The position numbers and the translations under genes are program-made. Below the pieces are notes generated by a model. That model did no database searches and was not told where the DNA came from. It saw only the letters and a list, made by a program, of their open reading frames with translations. Shown one piece after another: positions 18,864 to 31,888 of a DNA stretch of 64,000 nt (position 1 is the stretch's first letter; the number at the start of each line of letters is the position of its first letter). Origin of the DNA: Serratia sp. FDAARGOS_506. Lineage in GTDB: Bacteria; Pseudomonadota; Gammaproteobacteria; Enterobacterales; Enterobacteriaceae. The stretch is taken from NCBI RefSeq assembly GCF_003812745.1, contig NZ_CP033831.1, positions 2,170,001 through 2,234,000 on the forward strand. Direction: 5' to 3'.

Positions 18864-20328
18864 ACTCACACCGCTCAAACCGCTTCCTTCCCTGTGCGCT
18901 CTCGTCGCCACGCTGATCATCTGGTTCCTCATTCCCGTCCCGGAGGGCGTTGCGCCCAACGCCTGGCAGCTGCTGGCGCTGTTTATCGGCACCATCATCG
19001 CCATCATCGGCAAAGCGATGCCGATCGGCGCGGTCTCGGTGATCGCCATCGCCCTGGTGGCGGTGACCGGCGTCACCAATCCCGGCAAGCCGGGCGCCGC
19101 GCTGGACGACGCGCTCAGCGGCTTTTCCAACCAGTTGATCTGGCTGATCGGTTTTTCGATCATGATCTCCCTCAGCCTGAACAAAACCGGGCTGGGCGCG
19201 CGCATCGGCTACTACTTCATTTCGCTGTTCGGCAAAAAAACGCTGGGTATCGCCTATGCGCTGACGCTGGCGGAAACCACGCTGGCGCCGGTGACGCCGA
19301 GCAACACCGCACGTGGCGGCGGCATTATTCACCCGATCATGAAGTCGATCGCCGACAGCTTCGGTTCCAAACCTGAGCTCAATACCTCCGGTAAAATCGG
19401 CCGCTATCTGTCGTTGGTGAACTACAATATTAACCCCGTTACCTCGGCGATGTTTATCACCGCCACCGCGCCTAACCCGCTGATCGTCAGCCTGATTGCC
19501 AAAGGCACCCACGGCAGCTTCGAGCTGTCTTGGTCGATGTGGGCGGTGGCCGCGCTGGTGCCGGGGCTGTGCTCGCTGATTGTGATGCCGTTGGTCATCT
19601 ATCTGCTGTATCCGCCGGAGGTGAAAAGTACCCCGGACGCGCCGCGCTTCGCGCGCGAAAAACTGCAGGCGCTGGGGCCGGTGACGCTGCCGGAGAAAAT
19701 CACCCTCGGGGTGTTCGCGCTGCTGCTGGTGCTGTGGGCCGGCATCCCGGCGATGATCTTCGGCCCGGCGCTGGCGGTCAACCCCACCACCGCGGCGCTG
19801 ATCGGCCTGGCGGTGCTGTTGGCCACCGGCGTGCTGAGCTGGGAGGATGTGCTCAAGCATAAAGGTGCCTGGGACACCGTGGTGTGGTTCTCGGCGCTGG
19901 TGATGATGGCCAGCTTCCTCGGCAAGCTGGGGCTGATCGGCTGGTTGTCGCAAACCGTAGGCAACGGCATCGACCATATGGGCATGAGCTGGGTGGGCGG
20001 CACGATCTTGCTGACCCTCATCTATTTGTATTCTCACTATTTCTTCGCCAGCACCACCGCGCATGTGACGGCGATGTTCGCCGCCTTCTTCGCCGCCGGC
20101 ATCGCGCTCGGCGCGCCGCCGGCGCTGCTGGGCCTGATCCTGGCGTTCTCTTCCTCGCTGATGATGTCGCTGACGCATTACGGTACCGGCACCGCGCCGA
20201 TCATCTTCGGCTCCGGCTATGTGACGCTGGGAGAATGGTGGAAAGCGGGGCTGGTGATGAGCGTGATTAACCTGCTGATCTGGATGCTGATCGGCGGGGC
20301 ATGGTGGAAACTGCTGGGCTACTGGTGA
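18856..20328 (+). CDS. SLC13/DASS-family dicarboxylate transporter (2-oxoglutarate/malate translocator type)
   Basis: Inner-membrane transporter of the divalent anion:Na+ symporter family, which carries citrate, tartrate, succinate, malate or 2-oxoglutarate. The 490-residue protein has about 12 hydrophobic segments arranged as an inverted repeat. The first substrate loop is TPSNTARGGGIIHPI (about 152-166) and the second SLTHYGTGTAPIIFGSGY (about 435-452). The SLTHYGTG form is that of the 2-oxoglutarate/malate translocators rather than of CitT, so malate/2-oxoglutarate exchange is the best guess; the substrate is inferred. There is no regulator or two-component system next to it. E. coli has no such gene between setA and leuD. 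ATG start with a GGGA box and an odd structured leader. Confidence 0.85.
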   Translation: MDKLTPLKPLPSLCALVATLIIWFLIPVPEGVAPNAWQLLALFIGTIIAIIGKAMPIGAVSVIAIALVAVTGVTNPGKPGAALDDALSGFSNQLIWLIGFSIMISLSLNKTGLGARIGYYFISLFGKKTLGIAYALTLAETTLAPVTPSNTARGGGIIHPIMKSIADSFGSKPELNTSGKIGRYLSLVNYNINPVTSAMFITATAPNPLIVSLIAKGTHGSFELSWSMWAVAALVPGLCSLIVMPLVIYLLYPPEVKSTPDAPRFAREKLQALGPVTLPEKITLGVFALLLVLWAGIPAMIFGPALAVNPTTAALIGLAVLLATGVLSWEDVLKHKGAWDTVVWFSALVMMASFLGKLGLIGWLSQTVGNGIDHMGMSWVGGTILLTLIYLYSHYFFASTTAHVTAMFAAFFAAGIALGAPPALLGLILAFSSSLMMSLTHYGTGTAPIIFGSGYVTLGEWWKAGLVMSVINLLIWMLIGGAWWKLLGYW

Positions 20329-20359
20329 GGAAAAAACTCACCCGCCGGGCGGCGGGTGA
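20329..20359 (-). terminator. Terminator of the leu operon
   Basis: Nine-bp perfect stem TCACCCGCC / GGCGGGTGA (20338-20359) followed, on the minus strand, by GTTTTTT. It lies 6 bases after the leuD stop and also ends the convergent transporter gene, though with a poorer U-tract on that strand. Confidence 0.9.
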
Positions 20360-20365
20360 AGAGGA

Positions 20366-20968
20366 TTAATTCAGAAACGCCGGCTGCTGCGCTTCGTAGC
20401 GGGAGATGTCCGCTTCGTGCTGCAGCGTCAGGCCGATGCTGTCCAGCCCGTTGATCATGCAGTGGCGGCGGAAGCTGTCGATTTCGAACGGATAGCTTTT
20501 GCCGCCGGCGTTGACCGTCTGGTTCTCCAGATCCACCACGAACTCCGTCCCTTCGTTGGCGTCCACCAGCTTGAACAGCTCATCCACCTGCTGCTCGCTC
20601 AACGTCACCGGTAACAGCTGGTTGTTGAACGAGTTGCCGTAGAAAATATCGGCGAAGCTCGGTGCGATCACCACTTTGAACCCGTAATCGGTCAGGGCCC
20701 AGGGCGCGTGTTCGCGCGAGGAACCGCAGCCGAAGTTCTCGCGCGCCAACAGGATACTGGCGCCTTTATAGCGCGGTTTGTTCAGCACGAACTCCGGGTT
20801 AGGCTGTTGGCCGGCGTCGTCGAGGAAGCGCCAGTCGTTGAACAGGTGCTGGCCGAAGCCGGTGCGGGTGACCTTCTGTAAAAACTGTTTGGGAATAATG
20901 GCGTCAGTATCGACGTTGGCCGCATCCAAAGGCACTACTAAGCCGGTATGTTGAGTAAATTTAGCCAC
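20366..20968 (-). CDS. leuD: 3-isopropylmalate dehydratase small subunit LeuD
   Basis: Small subunit of the isomerase that converts 2- to 3-isopropylmalate in leucine synthesis. It has 200 residues, as in E. coli (201). The swivel-domain signature [19 protein letters not shown] and the [17 protein letters not shown] segment are intact. The start is a GTG at 20968 (the frame has no nearby ATG) with AAGGGG eight bases upstream, 9 bases after the leuC stop. It is the last gene of leuABCD, followed at once by the operon terminator. Confidence 0.96.
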   Translation of the reverse strand: MAKFTQHTGLVVPLDAANVDTDAIIPKQFLQKVTRTGFGQHLFNDWRFLDDAGQQPNPEFVLNKPRYKGASILLARENFGCGSSREHAPWALTDYGFKVVIAPSFADIFYGNSFNNQLLPVTLSEQQVDELFKLVDANEGTEFVVDLENQTVNAGGKSYPFEIDSFRRHCMINGLDSIGLTLQHEADISRYEAQQPAFLN

Positions 20969-20977
20969 GTTAGCCCC

Positions 20978-25048
<4,071 letters not shown>

Positions 25049-25088
25049 CGGTGCATTCCTTATCGTGTTGATTTCACGCTAAGCGGGC

Positions 25089-25115
25089 AAAAAAAAACCC
25101 GCGCAGTAGCGCGGG
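25089..25115 (-). terminator. leu operon attenuator terminator
   Basis: Perfect stem CCCGCGC / GCGCGGG (25098-25115) with a 4-base loop and nine T on the minus strand. It lies 24 bases after the leuL stop and 41 bases before leuA: a textbook attenuator. Confidence 0.95.
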
Positions 25116-25138
25116 TTTCTTATGGGTGATCGGCTGAG

Positions 25139-25222
25139 TCAGCTCCGAACTTCGTCCACAGGCATACCGCGCAAACAAGATGCGTTGAGTAGTAGGCCTA
25201 GTAGACGGTGAGTACGGATCAT
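25139..25222 (-). CDS. leuL: leu operon leader peptide LeuL
   Basis: 27-residue attenuator peptide beginning MIRTHRLLGLLLNASCLRG and ending MPVDEVRS. The sensor is the run of five leucines in six residues (LLGLLL), encoded by CTA CTA GGC CTA CTA CTC; four of five are the rare CUA codon, as in E. coli and Salmonella leuL, which makes stalling sensitive to charged tRNA-Leu. E. coli LeuL is 28 residues with a like core (RFIGLLLLNASSLRG). The terminator hairpin and leuA follow. Confidence 0.94.
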   Translation of the reverse strand: MIRTHRLLGLLLNASCLRGMPVDEVRS

Positions 25223-25260
25223 AAGGGTTCAGCTTCTCTTAAATTGGGTGTCTGCCTAAT

Positions 25261-25289
25261 TTGATACGTGATTGGCCTGGCGATGTCAA
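25261..25289 (-). promoter_or_regulatory. leu operon promoter
   Basis: On the minus strand, TTGACA (25289-25284), a 17-base spacer and TATCAA (25266-25261). The predicted start is about 30 bases upstream of leuL. The consensus -35 with a moderate -10 is in the right place for leuLABCD. Confidence 0.8.
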
Positions 25290-25921
25290 CACCTGATTGA
25301 ATGCGGGGACAATGCATCGGCTAATTGGCTAAACAGAGGATCATTCGGCAAAAAAGCGTCATCTTAGAGAAAAAACCGGGGCTGTTTGCGTGCTGCTTAG
25401 CATAAACGAATCGAATATAGACTGCGCTAATTGCTTCTGGATTTCGTTGGGTTAAGATTTGTGGTGAAAAATAAGAGAAGGTGATCGCGGAGGGGTAAAT
25501 AAAATAACATTTTTAATACAAATGTTTTAAATTGAATTCATACGATTAATTTATTGTTTTAGTCATAATATAACAAAATAATGCGTTTTTACGCAAAGTG
25601 AGCGGTGTTTTTAGATGGTTTGATTGCTTGTGATGTGTTTTTATAGTTTGTCTCATACAGTGCGGTTGCGTTGTTTAATTGTATTAATCATTTTTGCTAC
25701 CTAATTATTAGTACCACCCAGGTGGTATTCTTCCCGTTGACGGGAGAAGCTGCTGACATGTATCCCATATACGACTTATATCGTGACGATAACACGAGGT
25801 TTTTTATCGGCTGATGGCGGTAATGGCAGAGTGAGTCGTGCAAAGATAAGACAATGCGGTGTTTCATTGTTTGTCGAGCATAAGGATTAGATTTTCTACA
25901 CAGGATTTAGTGGAGTGAAAT
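25290..25921 (+). promoter_or_regulatory. AT-rich leu-leuO intergenic regulatory region
   Basis: About 630 bases, clearly richer in A/T than the coding DNA around it, with no convincing gene. It holds, from left to right, long A/T runs (25500-25600), then three short inverted repeats: TACCACC-ca-GGTGGTA (25712-25727), TCCCGT-tg-ACGGGA (25732-25745) and TATCGT-g-ACGATA (25779-25791), the last followed by a T-run at 25800-25805. In E. coli and Salmonella the equivalent region is silenced by H-NS and opened by LeuO and other factors; the inverted repeats are candidate binding sites or leader hairpins. No recognised promoter could be fixed. Confidence 0.55.
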
Positions 25922-26869
25922 ATGGCTGAATATGATTCAGAAATCGCCACGGTCAAAGAGCCGGCGGACATTCATTTGCGCAGCGTCGATCTTAATTTGC
26001 TGACGGTGTTTGACGCCGTGATGCAAATGCAAAATATTACGCGAGCCGCTAATTCGTTAGGGATGTCACAGCCCGCGGTGAGCAACGCGGTGGCGCGCTT
26101 GAAGGTGATGTTCAACGACGAACTGTTCGTGCGCTGCGGGCGTGGGATCCAGCCCACCATGCGGGCCAGGCAGCTTTTTGGGCCGGTGCGGCAAGCGCTG
26201 CAGCTGGTGCAAAATGAGTTGCCGGGTGCCGAGTTCGAACCGCTGACCAGCACGCGAACGTTCTCGCTGTCGCTGTGCAGCCCGCTTGATCTGCGTCTGG
26301 GCGCCGGGATAATCAATCACGTCAAACAGATTTCGCCGCAGCTTAACCTGCAAATAAAGTCATACATCAACAATAATATTGAGCATCAATTGCGTTATCA
26401 GGACGTCGAGTTTGTCATCGGCTACAGCCGTTTCGAATCGACGGAGTTTCGCAGCCTGGCGATGTTTGACGACGAATTAGTGCTGGCGGTTGCGCAGACA
26501 CATCCGAGAATGGGTGAGGAGGTGACGCCGGAGCAAATGCTGGCCGAGCAGCATGCCGCTGTTGCCCTGGAAAGCTTTGGATCGTTCAGTAAACCTTTTT
26601 ATTTAGAAGAACCGATGCTGCGCGCCGTAACGCAACAGTGCACGGATCTCTACAGCGTGTTGAATATGGTATCGCAAACGGACATGGTGGCGATTGCTCC
26701 CGCCTGGTTGGTGCGACAGCAGACGGAGACGTTGAAAATAAAAGCGGTGCCTTTATGCGGCAGCGATAATAAAGCTACCTGTTACCTCTCCTGGCATGAG
26801 TCCACTGAGCGGGATAAGGGGCACCAGTGGATGAAATCCGTCCTGATTGAAGCGGGCAATCCAATGTAA
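25922..26869 (+). CDS. leuO: LysR-type regulator LeuO
   Basis: Global LysR-family regulator that antagonises H-NS and acts on many stress, surface and CRISPR/bgl-type loci in enterics. It has 315 residues (E. coli 314). The N-terminal helix-turn-helix runs over about residues 22-80 (LRSVDLNLLTVFDAVMQMQN, then ITRAANSLGMSQPAVSNAVARL). The effector domain follows from about residue 95. The start ATG (MAEYDSEIATVKEP) is preceded by a GTGGAGTGA box. It is divergent from leuLABCD across 699 bases and followed by about 220 bases before a strong terminator. Confidence 0.94.
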   Translation: MAEYDSEIATVKEPADIHLRSVDLNLLTVFDAVMQMQNITRAANSLGMSQPAVSNAVARLKVMFNDELFVRCGRGIQPTMRARQLFGPVRQALQLVQNELPGAEFEPLTSTRTFSLSLCSPLDLRLGAGIINHVKQISPQLNLQIKSYINNNIEHQLRYQDVEFVIGYSRFESTEFRSLAMFDDELVLAVAQTHPRMGEEVTPEQMLAEQHAAVALESFGSFSKPFYLEEPMLRAVTQQCTDLYSVLNMVSQTDMVAIAPAWLVRQQTETLKIKAVPLCGSDNKATCYLSWHESTERDKGHQWMKSVLIEAGNPM

Positions 26870-27332
26870 AGCGATAAATAACGGGGTTATATAAAGATAA
26901 TATCCAACTGAGCGTTTTTCCTCATAATAAAAACTAAGAACTATCTGTGTTTTTATTAAGATATTTCTTGGTTTTGCGGCGATAGAATAACTTATTTTCA
27001 ACGTGAGCGTGTTCGTTTACCAAAAATAATTAATATGAATTTATATTCTGATTTTTACTTTTCGGGTGGAATTTTAAACTAACCCGATGCGGCGGCCCGG
27101 AGGGGCCGCGTTTTATTGCCGTCATCTAACCTTTGCCTCCCCGATCTGTCCAGGCCATGACAGCGCGAAAGTCGAGCTGAGTTTTAGCTCACACTTCTAC
27201 GCTGAAATCGCTTTTCCCCCTGCATGAGAGTAGGTAGACTGCGCAGAAAAAAGTAAACACGTGTAAGCTGAGATGGGGCCGTAAGGCGTCGTTCAGGCTT
27301 AACTGTTTGATTCATTTCAGGCTTAGAGCACT
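26870..27332 (+). other. Intergenic region between leuO and the acyl-CoA synthetase gene
   Basis: About 460 bases without a convincing gene. The left half (26870-27080) is A/T-rich, like the DNA upstream of leuO. A strong terminator lies at 27092-27115. The right half (27120-27332) should hold the promoter of the following gene; I could not fix -10 and -35 boxes with confidence. Confidence 0.6.
27092..27115 (+). terminator. Terminator downstream of leuO
   Basis: Seven-bp perfect stem GCGGCCC / GGGCCGC with a 4-base loop, followed by GTTTTA. It is 222 bases past the leuO stop, so leuO may have a long 3' untranslated tail. Confidence 0.8.
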
Positions 27333-29141
27333 ATGATCACTAATCTGCTGCAATACCATCTGATCCATCGTATACAGCATCAAATCACCCACCGAGCCGA
27401 TCGCACAGCTTTTCGCCAATGGTCGCCCAGCGGCGAGTTTCAACTGACCTGGGGAGAGGCTGCCGCCCGTATTGATCGCATTGCCGCCGGCCTGTTGGCG
27501 CTGGGCGTCGAAGTGCAAGAGCGTGTCGGTATTTTCGCCAATAACACGCTAGCCTGGTCGTTGACCGATCTTGCTATCCTTCACCTGCGCGGCATCAGCG
27601 TTCCGCTCTATTCCACCAATACGCCGGCACAGGCGGCGTTCGTCACCAACGACGCCGATATCCGCATACTGTTTGTCGGCGAGCAGGCGCAGCTTGACGC
27701 CGCCATCGCGCTGCGCGGCGTCTGCCCACAACTGCGTCATATTGTCGTCTTCGACGAGGGGGTAGATCTGCGCGGCTGCGAGATCGCACAGCACCTGAGC
27801 GCCTTCGAGCGCGCTGCCGATCCGGCCGCTTTTGCCGCTCAACGCCGGCAGCGCATGGAAGAGTGTGACCTGCAGGATCTCTTCACCCTGATCTATACCT
27901 CGGGCACTACCGGCGAACCGAAAGGGGTGATGCTGGACTACCGCAACCTGGCGGCGCAGCTCTATCTGCATGATGAACGACTGACGGTCGGCGAAGAGGA
28001 TGTGTCGCTCAGCTTCCTGCCCTTGTCGCATGTGTTCGAGCGGGCATGGAGCTTCTTTGTGATGCATTCCGGCGCGCAGAACGTCTTTCTGCCGAATACC
28101 GACTGGGTGCGGGAAGCGATGGGGCAGGTGCGCCCGACGTTGATGTGCGCGGTGCCGCGTTTCTACGAGAAGATTTTTAGCGCGGTGCATGAAAAGGTGG
28201 CGCGCGCCCCTTGGTTGCGCCGTGCGTTGTTCCATTGGGCGATCGTCTGCGGCGAACGCAAATTCCTGCAGGAGCGCGCCGGCAAACCGTTGGGTAAAGT
28301 GTTTGAACTCACCCACCGCTGGGCTGATAAGCTGGTGTTGAGCAAGCTGCGCGGTATCCTCGGCGGCCGGGTGCGCTTTCTGCCGGCAGCGGGTGCCAAG
28401 CTGGACGACAATGTGATCCTGTTCTTTCAGGCGATGGGCGTCAACATCAAGTACGGTTACGGCATGACTGAAACCTGTGCGACCGTCTCTTGCTGGGAAG
28501 AGGGGCATTTCCGTTTCGGTTCTATCGGCAAACCGCTGCCGGAGGTCGAGGTGCGCATTGGCGAGGAAAATGAAATTCAGGTGCGCGGGCCGATCGTGAT
28601 GCGCGGCTATTTCAACAAACCGTTGGAAACCGCCGCGACCTTTACCGAGGACGGCTGGCTGAAAACCGGCGACGCCGGGGCGATCGATGAAGAGGGCAAC
28701 CTGTTCATCACCGAACGCCTGAAGGATTTGATGAAAACCTCCGGCGGCAAATATATCGCGCCGCAGATGCTGGAAGGCACGCTGGCGCAGGATCGCTTTA
28801 TCGAGCAGGTGGCGATCATCGCCGATGCGCGTAAATTCGTTTCCGCGCTGATCGTGCCGTGCTTTGAGTCGCTGGAAGAGTATGCGAAATCAGTCAATCT
28901 GAAATACCAGGATCGCCTGGAGCTGCTGCGTAACGGTGAGATCCTTGAGATGTTTGAAAAACGCCTCCGTGAGATGCAAAAGGAGCTGGCGCGCTTCGAA
29001 CAGGTGAAGAAATTCACTCTGCTGCCGGCGGCCTTTTCTATGGAACTGGGGGAGTTGACGCCAACGCTGAAGCTGCGCCGCAAAGTGATCCTGCAGCGCT
29101 ATCAGCGTGAAATCGACTCCATGTACCAGGAACAGGGCTGA
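27333..29141 (+). CDS. Long-chain acyl-CoA synthetase (AMP-forming, FAA1/COG1022 type)
   Basis: Adenylate-forming enzyme that activates a fatty acid with ATP and CoA. The 602-residue protein has all core motifs: P-loop YTSGTTGEPKG (188-198), YGMTET (376-381), the hinge region DGWLKTGD (about 446) and the SMELGELTPTLKLRRKV tail with the catalytic lysine. It resembles the long FAA1/FadD15 group, not E. coli FadD (561 residues). Its N-terminus (MITNLLQYHLIHRIQHQIT) has no membrane segment. It has its own gap upstream and terminator downstream, so it is monocistronic. E. coli has no gene between leuO and ilvI; the preferred fatty acid is unknown. Confidence 0.87.
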   Translation: MITNLLQYHLIHRIQHQITHRADRTAFRQWSPSGEFQLTWGEAAARIDRIAAGLLALGVEVQERVGIFANNTLAWSLTDLAILHLRGISVPLYSTNTPAQAAFVTNDADIRILFVGEQAQLDAAIALRGVCPQLRHIVVFDEGVDLRGCEIAQHLSAFERAADPAAFAAQRRQRMEECDLQDLFTLIYTSGTTGEPKGVMLDYRNLAAQLYLHDERLTVGEEDVSLSFLPLSHVFERAWSFFVMHSGAQNVFLPNTDWVREAMGQVRPTLMCAVPRFYEKIFSAVHEKVARAPWLRRALFHWAIVCGERKFLQERAGKPLGKVFELTHRWADKLVLSKLRGILGGRVRFLPAAGAKLDDNVILFFQAMGVNIKYGYGMTETCATVSCWEEGHFRFGSIGKPLPEVEVRIGEENEIQVRGPIVMRGYFNKPLETAATFTEDGWLKTGDAGAIDEEGNLFITERLKDLMKTSGGKYIAPQMLEGTLAQDRFIEQVAIIADARKFVSALIVPCFESLEEYAKSVNLKYQDRLELLRNGEILEMFEKRLREMQKELARFEQVKKFTLLPAAFSMELGELTPTLKLRRKVILQRYQREIDSMYQEQG

Positions 29142-29457
29142 GGCCGCCGCCGGGCCGCGCGTTCGGCGAAAAAAACGGCATATTCTTCGCCTGATTTAGT
29201 TCTGTAATTTCCCCTCTGTTCGAAACAATGCCTAGCCTGACGCCCCTGGGGCTAGCGCATTGTTTTTATAAAGTCGCGATCTCCAGCCGCTTGGCAATAA
29301 CCCCGCCGCCGTTAAGCCATTTTGCCGTTTGCCTGCCCCATATTCTGACGTTATGTTAATTCGATAGCGACAACCCATAAAAATTTAGGGGCATTGCCCC
29401 GCAGCAGGCGCTACGTTCCGGCGCCAGAGAAGAATAAGCAAGCCTGGAGGCAAACCC
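29142..29457 (+). promoter_or_regulatory. Intergenic region upstream of ilvIH
   Basis: 316 bases with the synthetase terminator at 29226-29267, then about 190 bases that should hold the ilvIH promoter. In E. coli this region binds several Lrp dimers that activate ilvIH and respond to leucine; several A/T-rich patches (29260-29275, 29345-29390) fit, but I cannot assign Lrp sites by eye. A small GGGGCATTGCCCC palindrome lies at 29390-29402. No gene was seen. Confidence 0.55.
29226..29267 (+). terminator. Terminator after the acyl-CoA synthetase gene
   Basis: CAATGC-c-TAGCC (29226-29237) pairs with GGCTA-gc-GCATTG (29250-29262), an 11-bp stem with a small internal bulge, followed by five T. It isolates the synthetase gene from ilvIH. 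Confidence 0.85.
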
Positions 29458-31176
29458 ATGGAGATGTTGTCAGGAGCCGAGATGGTCGTCCGATCGTTGA
29501 TCGATCAGGGCGTTAAACATGTATTCGGCTACCCCGGCGGGGCGGTGCTCGATATCTACGACGCCCTGCATACGGTCGGAGGGATCGATCATATTCTGGT
29601 GCGCCATGAGCAAGGTGCGGTGCACATGGCCGACGGTTACGCGCGCGCCACCGGCGAAGTGGGCGTGGTGCTGGTGACCTCCGGCCCCGGCGCCACCAAC
29701 GCCATTACCGGTATCGCTACCGCTTATATGGACTCGATCCCGATGGTCGTCCTGTCGGGGCAGGTGCCCAGCTCGCTGATCGGCTACGACGCCTTCCAGG
29801 AGTGCGATATGGTGGGTATTTCGCGCCCGGTGGTGAAACACAGCTTCCTGGTGAAACGCACCGAAGACATCCCGGCAGTGTTGAAGAAGGCGTTCTACCT
29901 GGCTTCCAGCGGTCGCCCCGGCCCGGTGGTGATCGATTTGCCGAAAGACATCGTCGGCCCGGCAGTGCGTATGCCTTATGCTTACCCACAGGACGTGAGC
30001 ATGCGCTCTTATAACCCGACGGTGCAGGGCCATCGTGGGCAGATCAAACGTGCGTTGCAAACCATTTTGGCAGCCAAAAAACCGGTGATGTACGTCGGCG
30101 GCGGTGCGATCAATGCCGGCTGTGAAGCCGAACTGTTGGCGTTGGCGGAGCAACTGAACCTGCCTGTGACCAGCAGCCTGATGGGATTGGGGGCTTTCCC
30201 CGGCACCCATCGCCAGAGCGTCGGCATGCTCGGCATGCACGGCACCTATGAAGCCAACAAAACCATGCACCATGCCGATGTGATCTTCGCCGTCGGTGTG
30301 CGTTTCGACGATCGCACCACCAATAACCTCGCTAAATACTGTCCGGATGCCACCGTACTGCACATCGATATCGATCCGACCTCGATCTCCAAAACGGTGG
30401 ATGCCGATATTCCGATCGTCGGCGATGCCAAACAGGTGCTGGTGCAGATGCTGGAGCTGCTGGCGCAGGACGAGAAAGCGCAGGATCACGATGCGCTGCG
30501 CGACTGGTGGCAGTCTATCGAGCAGTGGCGTGCCCGCGACTGCCTGGGTTACGACAAGAACAGCGGTACCATCAAGCCGCAGGCGGTGATCGAAACCCTG
30601 CATCGCCTGACCAAAGGCGAGGCGTATGTCACCTCGGACGTGGGCCAGCACCAGATGTTCGCCGCGCTCTATTATCCGTTCGACAAACCGCGCCGTTGGA
30701 TCAACTCCGGCGGCCTCGGCACCATGGGCTTCGGCCTGCCGGCGGCACTGGGCGTCAAGCTGGCGCTGCCGGAGGAAACCGTGGTGTGCGTGACTGGCGA
30801 CGGCAGCATTCAGATGAACATTCAGGAGTTGTCCACCGCGCTGCAATATAACCTGCCGGTAGTGGTGGTGAACCTCAACAACCGCTATCTGGGCATGGTG
30901 AAGCAGTGGCAGGACATGATTTATTCCGGCCGCCACTCGCAGTCCTACATGGACTCTCTGCCGGACTTCGTCAAGCTGGCCGAAGCTTACGGCCATGTCG
31001 GCATCGCCATTCGCACGCCAGACGAGCTGGAAAGCAAGCTGGCACAGGCGCTGGCAGAAAAAGAGCGGCTGGTGTTCGTCGACGTGACCGTCGATGAAAC
31101 CGAACATGTTTATCCGATGCAGATCCGTGGCGGAAGCATGGACGAAATGTGGCTTAGCAAAACGGAGAGGACCTGA
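29458..31176 (+). CDS. ilvI: Acetohydroxy acid synthase III catalytic subunit IlvI
   Basis: Large subunit of the valine-sensitive AHAS III. It has 572 residues against 574 in E. coli. Visible: [14 protein letters not shown] near the N-terminus, the catalytic-glutamate context [16 protein letters not shown], the [20 protein letters not shown] segment, [11 protein letters not shown] and the ThDP motif beginning GDGSIQMN. The start ATG (MEMLSGAEM) has a CTGGAGG ribosome-binding site. ilvH follows after 2 bases. The only other AHAS in the window is IlvBN at 10-12 kb, so two isozymes lie close together. Confidence 0.97.
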   Translation: MEMLSGAEMVVRSLIDQGVKHVFGYPGGAVLDIYDALHTVGGIDHILVRHEQGAVHMADGYARATGEVGVVLVTSGPGATNAITGIATAYMDSIPMVVLSGQVPSSLIGYDAFQECDMVGISRPVVKHSFLVKRTEDIPAVLKKAFYLASSGRPGPVVIDLPKDIVGPAVRMPYAYPQDVSMRSYNPTVQGHRGQIKRALQTILAAKKPVMYVGGGAINAGCEAELLALAEQLNLPVTSSLMGLGAFPGTHRQSVGMLGMHGTYEANKTMHHADVIFAVGVRFDDRTTNNLAKYCPDATVLHIDIDPTSISKTVDADIPIVGDAKQVLVQMLELLAQDEKAQDHDALRDWWQSIEQWRARDCLGYDKNSGTIKPQAVIETLHRLTKGEAYVTSDVGQHQMFAALYYPFDKPRRWINSGGLGTMGFGLPAALGVKLALPEETVVCVTGDGSIQMNIQELSTALQYNLPVVVVNLNNRYLGMVKQWQDMIYSGRHSQSYMDSLPDFVKLAEAYGHVGIAIRTPDELESKLAQALAEKERLVFVDVTVDETEHVYPMQIRGGSMDEMWLSKTERT

Positions 31177-31178
31177 TC

Positions 31179-31670
31179 ATGCGCCGTATTTTATCTGTCT
31201 TGCTGGAAAACGAATCCGGCGCCTTATCGCGCGTGGTTGGGCTGTTCTCCCAGCGCGGTTACAACATCGAGAGCCTGACGGTGGCGCCGACCGACGATCC
31301 GACGCTGTCGCGCATGACTATCCAGACCGTCGGTGACGAGAAAGTGCTGGAGCAGATTGAGAAGCAGTTGCATAAGCTGGTGGACGTGTTGCGCGTCAGC
31401 GAGCTGGTGCAGGGCGCTCACGTTGAGCGCGAGATCATGCTGGTTAAGCTGCAGGCCAGCGGCTACGGCCGCGAAGAGGTGAAGCGCTGCGCCGACATTT
31501 TCCGCGGCCAGATCGTCGATGTGACGGCGACGCTGTATACGGTACAGCTGGCCGGTACCAGCGACAAGCTGGACGCTTTCCTGAGCGCGGTGCGCGAAGT
31601 GGCGGAGATCGTGGAAGTGGCCCGCTCCGGTGTGGTCGGCGTGTCGCGCGGCGACAAAATCATGCGCTGA
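31179..31670 (+). CDS. ilvH: Acetohydroxy acid synthase III regulatory subunit IlvH
   Basis: ACT-domain regulatory subunit that confers valine inhibition on IlvI. It has 163 residues, identical in length to E. coli. The N-terminal ACT domain is [19 protein letters not shown] to the [14 protein letters not shown] valine-site region, with the residue equivalents of known valine-resistance positions (G14, S17 area) present; the C-terminal domain follows from about residue 80. ATG start 2 bases after the ilvI stop, preceded by GGAGAGG. A terminator follows at once. Confidence 0.96.
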   Translation: MRRILSVLLENESGALSRVVGLFSQRGYNIESLTVAPTDDPTLSRMTIQTVGDEKVLEQIEKQLHKLVDVLRVSELVQGAHVEREIMLVKLQASGYGREEVKRCADIFRGQIVDVTATLYTVQLAGTSDKLDAFLSAVREVAEIVEVARSGVVGVSRGDKIMR

Positions 31671-31695
31671 GCGCGGTATGTCGGCGAATAATCGG

Positions 31696-31725
31696 GGGCG
31701 CGGCGTGGCTGCGCCCTTTGTTTTT
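31696..31725 (+). terminator. Terminator of ilvIH
   Basis: Stem GGGCGC / GCGCCC (31696-31716), extendable by inner pairs, followed by TTTGTTTTT. It is 26 bases past the ilvH stop. Confidence 0.85.
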
Positions 31726-31888
31726 CGGTATTTTTTGCCCGAATGCTGGCACCTTTCGGCAAAAGCGGTTGCTAGGCAGTGTTTTCTGCTGTTAGATCGC
31801 AGAGGCTGGATTGAATAACCGCACGGGATGTCATGGTTAATCCGAGCACAGCCTTCACTTCTATTTTCAGCGTCATTAAGGGGTTAAT

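Noticed and set aside
29470-31107. 545-codon open frame antisense to ilvI
   Set aside because: Shadow of ilvI, same composition effect; no homology that I recognise.
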